A stretch of 64,000 nucleotides of DNA from positions 2,536,001-2,600,000 of the forward strand of contig CP119310.1 in NCBI GenBank assembly GCA_029203185.1, read 5' to 3'. This DNA is from Candidatus Chryseobacterium colombiense. GTDB lineage: Bacteria; Bacteroidota; Bacteroidia; Flavobacteriales; Weeksellaceae. The notes beneath the pieces were generated by a model. It was given only the letters and a program-made list of their open reading frames with translations, did no database searches and had not been told where the DNA came from. Positions 37,201 through 44,306 of the stretch are shown here, in pieces. Position 1 is the first letter of the stretch; each line of letters opens with the position of its first letter. Both the position numbers and the translations under genes were made by a program.

Positions 37201-37619
37201 TTTATGCAGAATTCGACAGAATCACGGAAAGAGGCGGCGTTTTGGGTGCAATGGAAACCATGTACCAACGTTCAAAAATCCAGGAAGAATCGATGCATTA
37301 CGAATGGCTGAAACATACCGGAGAATATCCAATCATCGGGGTAAATACGTTCTTAGGAAAAGATGGTTCACCAACGGTTCGTCCGGGAGAAGTTATCCGT
37401 TCAACTGAAGAAGAAAAACAATTCCAGATTGAAATGCTTCACAATTTCCAGAAATCTAATGATGATAAATCTGCGGAAGCTTTGAAAACTTTACAACACG
37501 CAGCGATCAATCAGCAAAACTTATTTGAAGTGATGATGGATGCCGTGAAATACTGTTCTCTTGGGCAGATTACGAATGCTTTATTTGAAGTAGGTGGTAA
37601 GTACAGAAGAAATATGTAG
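34272..37619 (+). CDS. icmF: Fused isobutyryl-CoA mutase IcmF (methylmalonyl-CoA mutase family)
   Basis: A 1115-residue adenosylcobalamin enzyme fusing three parts usually encoded separately. Residues 10-140 form the B12-binding domain, with FDGHDAA at 21-27 (H24 the cobalt ligand). Residues about 195-400 form a MeaB-type GTPase chaperone, with the Walker A motif GTGGAGKSS at 203-211 and NKSD. Residues about 520-1115 form the mutase barrel with FAGEGGPERTNRRFHYVS, SVSMTINGPAPMLLAFF and SISGYHIAEAGANP. This order is the IcmF order, interconverting isobutyryl-CoA and n-butyryl-CoA or related acyl-CoAs. I infer IcmF rather than methylmalonyl-CoA mutase from the fusion. Single-gene unit with its own promoter and terminator. 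Confidence 0.93.
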   Translation: METQKYTPKNKVRIVTAASLFDGHDAAINIMRRVIQGTGCEVIHLGHDKSAEEVVNTAIQEDANAIALTSYQGGHNEYFKYIYDLLREKNSPQIKIFGGGGGVILPEEIEDIMSYGIDRIYSPDDGRELGLQGMIDDLVKRSDFATGKDVTANDLDTISFENSTSIAKIISAVENFSEEKPELVAAIDEKSKDLNIPIIGITGTGGAGKSSLTDELVRRFLRSNTDKKIAIISIDPSKKKTGGALLGDRIRMNAINDPRVYMRSMATRENNVSVSPFIHSALNVLKLAHPDVIILETSGIGQSGSEVSDFADVSMYVMTPEYGASTQLEKIDMLDYADLVALNKSDKRGALDALQAVRKQFQRNHLLWEQPLDEMPVYATKASQFNDHGTTELYNRLVSKVNDKFADLNLQGFVEQEITDEVTIIPPKRVRYLSEIVENNRIYDANIEKQAELARKMYHIDGVKNIISNEALDAEYQKAEKELQQENIDFLKTWDDTKKAFHAEFYSYFVRGKEIKVETSTESLSHLRIPKIALPKYTDWGDLIKWKGQENLPGGFPFTAGIYPFKRTGEDPTRMFAGEGGPERTNRRFHYVSAEMPAKRLSTAFDSVTLYGQDPALPPDIYGKIGNAGVSIATLDDAKKLYSGFDLVNALTSVSMTINGPAPMLLAFFMNAAIDQNVEKYIAENNLEAKVEAKLKEKFDDKGLARPKYNGELPPSNNGLGLKLLGITGDEIIPADVYAEIKAKTIATVRGTVQADILKEDQAQNTCIFSTEFALRLMGDVQEYFIKEKVRNFYSVSISGYHIAEAGANPVSQLAFTLANGFTYVEYYLSRGMDINDFAPNLSFFFSNGIDPEYSVIGRVARRIWAKAMKLKYGADERSQMLKYHIQTSGRSLHAQEIDFNDIRTTLQALYAIYDNCNSLHTNAYDEAITTPTEQSVRRAMAIQLIINKELGLAKNENPLQGSFIIEELTDLVEEAVYAEFDRITERGGVLGAMETMYQRSKIQEESMHYEWLKHTGEYPIIGVNTFLGKDGSPTVRPGEVIRSTEEEKQFQIEMLHNFQKSNDDKSAEALKTLQHAAINQQNLFEVMMDAVKYCSLGQITNALFEVGGKYRRNM

Positions 37620-37672
37620 TCCGTAGCCGGACTGGCAATTTTGAAAACAAACTGTTTTAAAAATTATAAATT

Positions 37673-37703
37673 AAACCTCAAGGAATTTTCTTTGAGGTTT
37701 TTT
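37673..37703 (+). terminator. Terminator after icmF (copy 1 of a duplicated hairpin)
   Basis: AAACCTCAA pairs with TTGAGGTTT around a ten-base loop and is followed by T. The same 28 bases recur at 38831. A further small hairpin (AGTCCG/CGGACT) overlaps the icmF stop codon at 37618-37633. Confidence 0.88.
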
Positions 37704-37760
37704 GTATTTTTATAAACTAATCACCAATTTTATCCGTTACTCCAATACCAAATAATTACT

Positions 37761-38801
37761 ATGAAAATTAATATCAAAAGAACCTCACTTTTAATAACTA
37801 TAAGTTTATCCTTCCTCTTATCAGCGCAAAAACGGACAGAAAATTTTACAATTGGTCTTCCATCTCAAAAAGTAGATAAAAGCTATTATAAAACCATTAC
37901 AGTTATTGATAACAGAATCGATACAACTTCCATAGGAATTGTTCAGCAAGGTGCCTTGAACGCAAAAGCAAGAGTTGTTCCTACCTCACCTCTATCCAGC
38001 CAGTTTCAGAGTGTACTGAATAGTGTAAATGGTGAAAATACAGAAAACGGAAGTCTGGTTTTATATCTTAAACAATTGTATTTTGCTGAAGTTTCTAAAG
38101 CATTTACAGAGTTTGGCTATTGTTATTTTCAAGGTTTCCTGTTTGCTAAAAATGAAAATGGAACCTATTCCCTACTCGAAAAAACAGATACAGTTGTAGA
38201 TCATAAAGACTCGGACGTTACAAAAGACATCTTAAGAAAAGGCAGCGAAATGCTTGGTCAATTTATTGCTAAAAATGTATCCAGAAAACCTGAGACAAAC
38301 GAGCAATATACTTTTGATCAGATTAAAAAATTCGATGATATTGATAAACAATCTATCAGTCTGTTTAATTCATCTCAACTAAAAGATGGTGTTTATAAAG
38401 ATTATGCTTCCTTAAAAAATCAGCAACCTCAACAGGAAATCACCAATGCAAAATTTTATGGAAATATGCCAAAGATTGTAAGAATCTACGAAATTGCTGA
38501 CGGAAAAGAAAAAGAGATCAAAAAAGATGACATCTATGCCATAGTTTATAAAGGTGAACCTTACATTTATCTTCCTATTGAAAATCTTTTTACCAAAGCA
38601 GAAAAAAGAGACAACGATTATTATTTCGTAGGAAAATTAAGATCAGGAGGGCCCAATATGGGCAATGTAAGTATTGGATTGTTTTTCGGAGCAGTGGGAG
38701 TTTTACTTGCCTCCAATCCCGCATATCCTTTCGAACAGAAAATAGACTACATCAACGGAGCTTTTATTCCTATTAAAGAAATTCAATCTAAAAAATATTA
38801 G
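37761..38801 (+). CDS. Secreted protein of unknown function
   Basis: A 346-residue exported protein with a signal peptide ending FLLSAQ near residue 22. The mature start KRTENFTIGLPSQKVDKSYYKTITVIDNRID, the glutamine-rich middle, and a late hydrophobic glycine-rich stretch (VSIGLFFGAVGVLLASNPAYP) are visible, the last possibly one membrane-associated segment. No catalytic motif or domain is recognised. The gene is flanked on both sides by the same terminator hairpin, making it a monocistronic cassette. Confidence 0.7.
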   Translation: MKINIKRTSLLITISLSFLLSAQKRTENFTIGLPSQKVDKSYYKTITVIDNRIDTTSIGIVQQGALNAKARVVPTSPLSSQFQSVLNSVNGENTENGSLVLYLKQLYFAEVSKAFTEFGYCYFQGFLFAKNENGTYSLLEKTDTVVDHKDSDVTKDILRKGSEMLGQFIAKNVSRKPETNEQYTFDQIKKFDDIDKQSISLFNSSQLKDGVYKDYASLKNQQPQQEITNAKFYGNMPKIVRIYEIADGKEKEIKKDDIYAIVYKGEPYIYLPIENLFTKAEKRDNDYYFVGKLRSGGPNMGNVSIGLFFGAVGVLLASNPAYPFEQKIDYINGAFIPIKEIQSKKY

Positions 38802-38830
38802 CACAAAACTGCTTCAATAATTACAAATCA

Positions 38831-38861
38831 AAACCTCAAGGAATTTTCTTTGAGGTTTTAT
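38831..38861 (+). terminator. Terminator after the 37761 gene (copy 2 of the duplicated hairpin)
   Basis: Identical over 28 bases to the hairpin at 37673, with partly similar bases just upstream of it. Confidence 0.88.
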
Positions 38862-38955
38862 TTTTTAATTATCTTTATAAAAAACTTTTCTAACTTTTTC
38901 AGTTTTTTCAGCATCTATTAAATTTATAGAGGGTTCAAATTAAAATCGGTTGCAT

Positions 38956-39804
38956 ATGAAAGAAAATTATGAAATTCAAATAGGATATAAATGTCCGCTT
39001 AAATTGTCTAATAATTCCGATTTTATTGACGGTAAAAGATTTTGTGAACTTTGTAATAAGAATGTGTATGATTTAAGAAATCTTTCAGATCAGGAAATTC
39101 ATGCATTAACGATAGGAAAAGAAAGTATTTGCGGAAGAATTCAAGTTGATAGAGTTTCAAATCTTACTACAAATAATCAAGGATTTTTCAGAAAATTAAT
39201 GACAAGCTTTGCCTTGTTTGCTTTTATTGGCAGTGTATTTTCCCAAAAAAAAGAAAAGGATACACTACAAACAAGAGAAATAGACGGCTTTACATTAGTT
39301 GCATTGAGATCTGATAATAATGACAATGAATATTATTCTCCTAAAAGTCGATTGATCGGAGGGTTCAAAGTTGGAGAAAAATATATTAAAAATACTAAAA
39401 TTTTAAAATTAAATCAAAGTTCAATTACAGAAGGAAGTATTGATTATATGGGCGAAATCTCTTTTTCCATTGATGAATATTTGGTAAAAAAAGAAAACAT
39501 TATATTAATACCAACCACAGAGCCTAATACTTATCGATATAAAATCATCAAAAAAGAACAATTTGAAGATCTTATTTACCAAAACATTGACGAAAATAAT
39601 ATCATAAAGGCTGAACTTCCTGAAAAAGATTCAAGTCATAATATATATTTTATTGATGGAGAAAAAGTTGACTATGATGAATTTTCAGAAACAGTAAATG
39701 CAAATTCCAGAGATTTCTCTTACTTCCTTTTAAATCCTGAATTAGCAAGTATTTGGTTAGAAGAAAAAAACAAAAAATACTTATACATTGCTTACAGTAA
39801 ATAA
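38956..39804 (+). CDS. Membrane-spanning protein with N-terminal four-cysteine motif
   Basis: A 282-residue protein; I use the ATG at 38956 rather than the in-frame TTG two codons upstream. The N-terminus has YKCPLKLS and FCELCNKNVYDL, then a later C in SICGRIQV, suggesting a small metal-binding module. NLSDQEIHAL resembles similar N-termini I recall in other Chryseobacterium proteins. Around residues 80-98 FRKLMTSFALFAFIGSVFSQ looks like a membrane span or internal signal sequence, so the cysteine module would be cytoplasmic and the remaining 180 residues exported. The C-terminal part is unassigned. Function unknown. Confidence 0.65.
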   Translation: MKENYEIQIGYKCPLKLSNNSDFIDGKRFCELCNKNVYDLRNLSDQEIHALTIGKESICGRIQVDRVSNLTTNNQGFFRKLMTSFALFAFIGSVFSQKKEKDTLQTREIDGFTLVALRSDNNDNEYYSPKSRLIGGFKVGEKYIKNTKILKLNQSSITEGSIDYMGEISFSIDEYLVKKENIILIPTTEPNTYRYKIIKKEQFEDLIYQNIDENNIIKAELPEKDSSHNIYFIDGEKVDYDEFSETVNANSRDFSYFLLNPELASIWLEEKNKKYLYIAYSK

Positions 39805-39841
39805 TTTTAAATAAAATTTCAATCTAAAATATATTTGATAT

Positions 39842-39868
39842 ATCCTTTAAAATTTTGGAGGATTTTTT
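39842..39868 (+). terminator. Weak candidate terminator after the 38956 gene
   Basis: ATCCT pairs with AGGAT across a 12-base AT-rich loop, followed by six T. The stem is short, so the call is tentative. Confidence 0.45.
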
Positions 39869-39947
39869 ATGTTTGAGCCCTATTAAATAAAAAACAGAAA
39901 GCTCGAAAAGCAAATATTACGAACTGAAATAATAAACAGAATCTCCC

Positions 39948-39955
39948 TATTTTTG
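39948..39955 (+). promoter_or_regulatory. -7 promoter element of the Dph6-like gene
   Basis: TATTTTTG fits TAnnTTTG and ends 18 bases before the chosen ATG at 39974; a longer in-frame start would lie inside it. Confidence 0.55.
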
Positions 39956-39973
39956 GGAAATTTTTATTTTATC

Positions 39974-40684
39974 ATGAAACCCAAAGCCATCTTCAACTGG
40001 AGCAGTGGAAAAGACTCTGCTCTCGCATTATATAAAACGTTAAAAGAGGAACAATTTGAAGTCACATCCCTGCTAACAAGTATCAATAAAGAATTTCAAA
40101 GGATCTCCATGCACGGCGTTCATGTTTCTTTGTTAGAAAAACAGGCTGAAAGTTTAGGTTTTCCTTTAATTAAAATGGAAATTCCAAAAGAGCCGACTAT
40201 GGAAGAATATCGTGAGATCATGGCTAAAACTATGAGTAAGGTAAAAGTTCAGGGAATAACTCACTCTATTTTCGGGGATATTTTTCTGGAAGATTTAAGA
40301 AAATACCGCGAAGATCAGTTACAGTCTATTGGCATGACAGGTGTTTTCCCATTATGGAAAATCAACACAAACTATCTCATTCATGAATTTTTAGATCTAG
40401 GTTTTAAAACCATCGTGACTTGTGTCAATGAAACGTATTTAGATAAAAGTTTTGCAGGAAGAATTATTGATAAGGATTTCATTAAAGATCTACCCGAAAA
40501 TGTTGATCCTTGCGGAGAAAACGGAGAGTTTCATACTTTTACTTTTGATGGACCTATTTTTAAAACCGCAATTGATTTTAAAATTGGGGAAACTGTTAAG
40601 AAAACATATCCGAAACCCCAAACTGATGACAATAAGGAAACAGGAGAATATGTTTTTTGGTTTTGCGATTTGATCTTACAATAA
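39974..40684 (+). CDS. Dph6-related ATP pyrophosphatase (diphthine--ammonia ligase-like)
   Basis: A 236-residue cytoplasmic enzyme of the adenine nucleotide alpha-hydrolase/PP-loop group. FNWSSGKDSALALYK at the N-terminus is the PP-loop, GVHVSLLEKQAESLGFPL follows, and PCGENGEFHTFTFDGPIF near residue 180 is the Dph6 family signature. Bacteria lack diphthamide, so the bacterial substrate is different and unknown; an ATP-dependent amidation is plausible. The start is set at MKPKAIF because the longer reading begins inside the promoter. Confidence 0.88.
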   Translation: MKPKAIFNWSSGKDSALALYKTLKEEQFEVTSLLTSINKEFQRISMHGVHVSLLEKQAESLGFPLIKMEIPKEPTMEEYREIMAKTMSKVKVQGITHSIFGDIFLEDLRKYREDQLQSIGMTGVFPLWKINTNYLIHEFLDLGFKTIVTCVNETYLDKSFAGRIIDKDFIKDLPENVDPCGENGEFHTFTFDGPIFKTAIDFKIGETVKKTYPKPQTDDNKETGEYVFWFCDLILQ

Positions 40685-40731
40685 ACCTAACCTGAATAAA
40701 AAATTGTTGTTCACCTGCTCACCTTTGTTTT

Positions 40732-41445
40732 CTATCCCATTGCAATGACCGATAATTTTTTCAACGTTTTTTTATGCTCAAAGAAATTAAGGATTCCAAA
40801 AATCACGACTATTTGCGCCAAAAAAGGAAGAATCAAAGTAACCAAACCATATAAAAGGGTTCCCGGTTGATCTGTTTTAAGTAATAAATACGCATATTTC
40901 CCCTCTTTAGCAAAAATCTGGGCCATAGTCGTCGTACTCACAACCATAATTCCTATATTCTGCTGATAGATGGAATAGAACGATCTTCCTTTATATTTAA
41001 AATCTCTTTTAACGTATTTTCTGATTTTATAATTAAATGCCCAAACCAAAGCAGGAGCCAATAAAAACAATAAGTTCTGACCTCTGAAAAAGTCGGTATA
41101 CAATTCCTGACTGTTCGATAAATAAATTAGCAAAAGATTGACTGCTAGAGAAATCAATGCATAAAAAAATGATCTTTTTAAAATCTTATTATATTTAGCC
41201 TTAACCATCTTCTTCACAATCACAGGAATCTGTTCTGAATAAAATACTGAATAGGTAGTCATTTTAAACTCGCTCTCCCACAATTTCTGAGTTTTCAGAA
41301 ATGCTTCATCAAAACTTAAGCCCTCATTCTTCTGAATATCCAGGACTTGTGAAGCCATATGATCTTCCACTTCCAATAAAATATCCAGCGGAAGTTTTTG
41401 AAAGATAAGATAATCCCTAATGAGATCCAGTTGTTCTTTTTTCAT
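40732..41445 (-). CDS. PadR-associated membrane protein A (paralogue 3 of 3)
   Basis: A 237-residue protein, last gene of a four-gene minus-strand operon. The N-terminal 60 residues (LIRDYLIFQKLPLDILLEVEDHMASQ, then FDEAFLKTQKLW) are shared with the next two genes and resemble the helical HAAS/DUF1700-type domain often found beside PadR regulators (by recall). The rest has four or so membrane spans (SFFYALISLAVNLLLIYLS, NLLFLLAPALVWAF, LVTLILPFLAQIVVIFGIL). Its start overlaps the stop of its upstream neighbour by four bases. Role unknown; inner membrane. Confidence 0.75.
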   Translation of the reverse strand: MKKEQLDLIRDYLIFQKLPLDILLEVEDHMASQVLDIQKNEGLSFDEAFLKTQKLWESEFKMTTYSVFYSEQIPVIVKKMVKAKYNKILKRSFFYALISLAVNLLLIYLSNSQELYTDFFRGQNLLFLLAPALVWAFNYKIRKYVKRDFKYKGRSFYSIYQQNIGIMVVSTTTMAQIFAKEGKYAYLLLKTDQPGTLLYGLVTLILPFLAQIVVIFGILNFFEHKKTLKKLSVIAMG

Positions 41446-42059
41446 GAGAATAAAACATTGATTTTTTTAGTTCTGAAATATAAAAGCTGAATTTGCACCA
41501 TTGCAGCATAAATCATAATAATCTGATTTGCCACCGGTTTCCAAAATTCAAAAGTCCCGGAAAAATAGCTTCCAAGAGGAAAAATTAAAACTCCAATTAT
41601 TATGTTCCGTAATAATAACGGGTGAAAGCTTAGGTTCCGGTATTCTGTGAAGCTCATTTTTTTCCAGATAAAATTATACATCAGAATAAGAATTAAAAAT
41701 AGCAAAACTCCCATTTCTAAGTAAAAAAACAGAAGTTCCGAAATCAACCCAACCATTCCTAAAGCCACCGAAACGCCCAATGATATATAAATAATTTTTC
41801 TAAATCTCGTCTGAAGTATATTTTTTTCAATTCTTGCTATTTTTCTAAACGAAAAAGTGTCGGCTTTTACCATTTCAAGTTCAGACTTCCAATCCCATTT
41901 AACCCGAATAAAGGCCTCCTGAAAGTTGATGCTATTTTTAAGCATTAACTCTGAAACTTGCATCACAAAATGATCATACACCTCAACAAATAATGTCAAG
42001 CTGAGATTTTTAGAAGCTAAATATTTTTTTATTTCTATAAAATTTTCTTGAGTTATCAT
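41442..42059 (-). CDS. PadR-associated membrane protein B (paralogue 2 of 3)
   Basis: A 205-residue protein with the same N-terminal helical domain (EIKKYLASKNLSLTLFVEVYDHFVMQ, then FQEAFIRVKWDW) followed by about four membrane spans (YISLGVSVALGMVGLISELL, MGVLLFLILILMYNF, NIIIGVLIFPLGSYF). Both ends overlap neighbours by four bases in ATGA junctions, so translation is coupled through the operon. It is the shortest and most divergent of the three. No enzymatic motif is seen. Confidence 0.75.
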   Translation of the reverse strand: MITQENFIEIKKYLASKNLSLTLFVEVYDHFVMQVSELMLKNSINFQEAFIRVKWDWKSELEMVKADTFSFRKIARIEKNILQTRFRKIIYISLGVSVALGMVGLISELLFFYLEMGVLLFLILILMYNFIWKKMSFTEYRNLSFHPLLLRNIIIGVLIFPLGSYFSGTFEFWKPVANQIIMIYAAMVQIQLLYFRTKKINVLFS

Positions 42060-42760
42060 ATGTTCAGGTTAAAAGTTGAAAGATAGGGTTTCATTTTTTT
42101 CATGGATTGTATGAATGCGATTTGCAGTAAAAAGCCAAATGAGAAAAACCATAAAAAGCAAGCCAATACAATAAACGACATCAAACCAATTTTTGAATCT
42201 GCATTTATAAAATCATAAATATTCACTGCCATTTTTGAAAATGAACTTCCTCCCATCATAATCAAACCGGGAAGAAATGCTATAATATTTGCACTTTGAT
42301 AAATATTTATCTTCACTGATTTATTTCGAGTAGTGAGGTTGAACCATCTAAGATTACATAAATAATAGATTCCCGGAATTCCTAAAATAATAAAGAAAAG
42401 ATAGGTCATTATTTCCTTAAAATCCTGTTTTACAGTGAGCTTACTTAGCAGAAAAACTCCTAAAATAATGATGAGAACTAAAATCAGGCTTTTGAAAAGA
42501 ATCTTATTTATTTTCCTGTTCTTTATCTTTCTCGCAAGCAAGGGGATTTCGTTACCGTTATAATTTTTAGCCGGTTTCAAGTCTTCTTTCCAAATTATTT
42601 TAACATCTTCAAAAGCCACATCAAAAGATTTATGTTCTTCAGCCTGTATATTTTCAATCTGGTTTAAGAAATGATCTTCCACTTCTATCAAAATATCTAA
42701 AGAAAGCTTTCTTGACAGAAGATAATCACGGACTTCTTTTTTATGTTCAGCTAACATCAT
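42056..42760 (-). CDS. PadR-associated membrane protein C (paralogue 1 of 3)
   Basis: A 234-residue protein. EVRDYLLSRKLSLDILIEVEDHFLNQ and FDVAFEDVKIIW form the shared N-terminal domain; membrane spans follow (LILVLIIILGVFLLSKL, YLFFIILGIPGIYYL, FIVLACFLWFFSFGFLLQIAF). The conserved EVEDH in this and the 40732 product is the clearest signature. It starts in the stop of the padR-like gene (four-base overlap), so its amount is tied to that of the regulator. Confidence 0.75.
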   Translation of the reverse strand: MMLAEHKKEVRDYLLSRKLSLDILIEVEDHFLNQIENIQAEEHKSFDVAFEDVKIIWKEDLKPAKNYNGNEIPLLARKIKNRKINKILFKSLILVLIIILGVFLLSKLTVKQDFKEIMTYLFFIILGIPGIYYLCNLRWFNLTTRNKSVKINIYQSANIIAFLPGLIMMGGSSFSKMAVNIYDFINADSKIGLMSFIVLACFLWFFSFGFLLQIAFIQSMKKMKPYLSTFNLNI

Positions 42761-43080
42761 ATATCAAAAATAGCTTTAAGGTTAAAAAGATAACTTCTCA
42801 TTTCGTCTTCCTGTGTCGCCTGCTGTTTTTTACCCTTATCTGTAAGCAGATAATATTTACGGTTTCTCCCGTTAATTTCCTGCAATTCGGAAGTAATAAT
42901 TCCGTCCGCTTCCAATTTATGTAAAAGAGGATATAGTGCACCTTCCGTCATTTCTAATTCACCTTCCGTAAGCTCTTTTGCACGTTGCGTGATTTGATAA
43001 CCATACATCTTAACTTCTTTTGAAAGGAGTTTAAGAATTATATTCTGGAGCGTTCCTTTATAGAGACTGTTTTTCTTCAT
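42757..43080 (-). CDS. PadR family transcriptional regulator
   Basis: A 107-residue winged-helix DNA-binding protein of the short PadR-s2 type. YGYQITQRAKELTEGELEMTEGALYPLLHKLEADGI is the PadR helix-turn-helix and wing (residues about 26-61); the C-terminal helix is short, for dimerisation. It is first in the operon, with a perfect 8-bp palindrome just upstream that overlaps its -7 element, so autorepression is likely. PadR proteins of this type often respond to membrane-active or phenolic compounds (family knowledge); the signal here is unknown. Confidence 0.93.
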   Translation of the reverse strand: MKKNSLYKGTLQNIILKLLSKEVKMYGYQITQRAKELTEGELEMTEGALYPLLHKLEADGIITSELQEINGRNRKYYLLTDKGKKQQATQEDEMRSYLFNLKAIFDI

Positions 43081-43101
43081 CCCAAAGATTTAAATACCTT
43101 A

Positions 43102-43109
43102 CAAATCTA
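43102..43109 (-). promoter_or_regulatory. -7 promoter element of the padR operon
   Basis: On the minus strand TAGATTTG fits TAnnTTTG, 21 bases before the PadR ATG. Its first base is also the first base of the operator palindrome. Confidence 0.6.
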
Positions 43110-43129
43110 TGCATAATTTTCTTATGCAT
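43109..43129. promoter_or_regulatory. Candidate PadR operator palindrome
   Basis: ATGCATAA and TTATGCAT form a perfect 8-bp inverted repeat around TTTTC, 21 bases in all. It sits in the 89-base divergent spacer immediately upstream of the -7 element of the padR operon, where a bound dimer would block polymerase. Operator function is inference from position and symmetry. Confidence 0.65.
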
Positions 43130-43157
43130 GAAAGAAAAATTTAATTTAAATAAAACA

Positions 43158-43165
43158 TACCTTTG
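43158..43165 (+). promoter_or_regulatory. -7 promoter element of the LigT-like gene
   Basis: TACCTTTG fits TAnnTTTG and ends only four bases before the ATG, implying a leaderless or nearly leaderless mRNA. Confidence 0.55.
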
Positions 43166-43169
43166 AATT

Positions 43170-43697
43170 ATGAAAAAAATGTACTTCATTGCCATTTATC
43201 CTCCTCAAAACATTATTGAGGAAATCAATGTCTTTAAAAAAGATCTGGCCATTAATTTTGCCAATTCTAAAGCTCTAAAAAATGAAGCACACATTACTTT
43301 ATTTCCACCCTTTGACAGAGAAGCTGAACTTGAAAATGACATTCATGAAGCCTTTCAGAAAATCAATACAGATCTTATTCCTTTTGAAGTTGTATTAAAT
43401 GGTTTTGGAAGTTTTCCTAATCCGAAAAATCTCGTTTTATTTGTACAGCCCGAAGAAAGTGAAAACTTAAAGCAGCTCCAGCTTCTTGTTAAAGAAAAAT
43501 TCAATTTCAAAAAATATTCTTTCAATCCTCATGTGACTGTTGGATACAGAGATCTCACTTATGATAATTTTCTGAAAGCATGGGAAATTTATCAATATAA
43601 AATCTATAAAACTAAATTCTTAGTTGATAAAATTATCTTACTTCGACATGACGGAAAATGGATTCCTATTGCCGAAAAAATGCTTGTGGGAAAATAA
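43170..43697 (+). CDS. 2'-5' RNA ligase family protein (LigT-like, 2H phosphoesterase)
   Basis: A 175-residue member of the 2H phosphoesterase superfamily. The two catalytic H-x-T motifs are HITL at 41-44 and HVTV at 121-124, in the usual two-lobed arrangement. Family members act on 2'-5' or cyclic phosphates in RNA; the substrate here is not known. It is divergent from the padR operon, sharing its regulatory spacer, and is followed after 48 bases by ruvC with its own promoter element. Confidence 0.88.
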   Translation: MKKMYFIAIYPPQNIIEEINVFKKDLAINFANSKALKNEAHITLFPPFDREAELENDIHEAFQKINTDLIPFEVVLNGFGSFPNPKNLVLFVQPEESENLKQLQLLVKEKFNFKKYSFNPHVTVGYRDLTYDNFLKAWEIYQYKIYKTKFLVDKIILLRHDGKWIPIAEKMLVGK

Positions 43698-43732
43698 TTT
43701 TTATTCATTTTTCAACTCGCTGAATAAAGCAG

Positions 43733-43740
43733 TATCTTTG
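43733..43740 (+). promoter_or_regulatory. -7 promoter element of ruvC
   Basis: TATCTTTG fits TAnnTTTG and ends five bases before the ruvC ATG, suggesting a leaderless mRNA. Confidence 0.5.
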
Positions 43741-43745
43741 AAGCA

Positions 43746-44303
43746 ATGATTTCAGCAGAGAAAATAATATTAGGAATTGACCCCGGAACAACGGTTATGG
43801 GATTTGGATTGATTTCTGTAAATAAGGGAAAGATGGAAATGGTTTCCATTCATGAATTACTTTTGAAGAAATATCCTAATCATGAAACAAAACTTAAATA
43901 TATTTTTGATAAAACATTGGCCCTTATTGATGAGTTCCATCCTGATGAAGTTGCTTTGGAAGCTCCCTTTTACGGAAAAAATGTTCAAAGTATGCTAAAA
44001 TTGGGAAGAGCTCAAGGAGTTGCCATGGCCGCAAGTCTTTACAGAAATATTCCTATCACAGAATACTCCCCGAAAAAAATAAAAATGGCTATTACCGGAA
44101 ACGGAAATGCGAGTAAAGAGCAGGTTGCTGGGATGCTTCAGAATCTTCTGAAATTAAAAGAATTCCCAACAAAATATCTCGATGCTTCTGATGGCTTAGC
44201 AGTAGCCGTATGTCATCATTTTAATTCCGGTACTCTTACGGACACCAAGTCTTATACCGGCTGGGAAAGTTTTTTAAAGCAAAATCCAGATCGGTTAAAA
44301 TAA
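43746..44303 (+). CDS. ruvC: Holliday junction resolvase RuvC
   Basis: A 185-residue RNase H-fold endonuclease that resolves Holliday junctions with RuvAB. ILGIDPGTTVMGFG places the first catalytic aspartate at 11; EVALEAPFYGKNVQSMLKLG gives the glutamate; DASDGLAVAVCHH near 143-155 gives the last two aspartates. Full length. It ends three bases before the stop of a convergent lipoprotein gene, and no terminator is visible there. Confidence 0.97.
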   Translation: MISAEKIILGIDPGTTVMGFGLISVNKGKMEMVSIHELLLKKYPNHETKLKYIFDKTLALIDEFHPDEVALEAPFYGKNVQSMLKLGRAQGVAMAASLYRNIPITEYSPKKIKMAITGNGNASKEQVAGMLQNLLKLKEFPTKYLDASDGLAVAVCHHFNSGTLTDTKSYTGWESFLKQNPDRLK

Positions 44304-44306
44304 ATA

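Noticed and set aside
34272..37619. Frameshifted fusion of separate mutase subunits
   Set aside because: The order and spacing of B12, GTPase and mutase domains match the natural IcmF fusion, and the frame is intact throughout.
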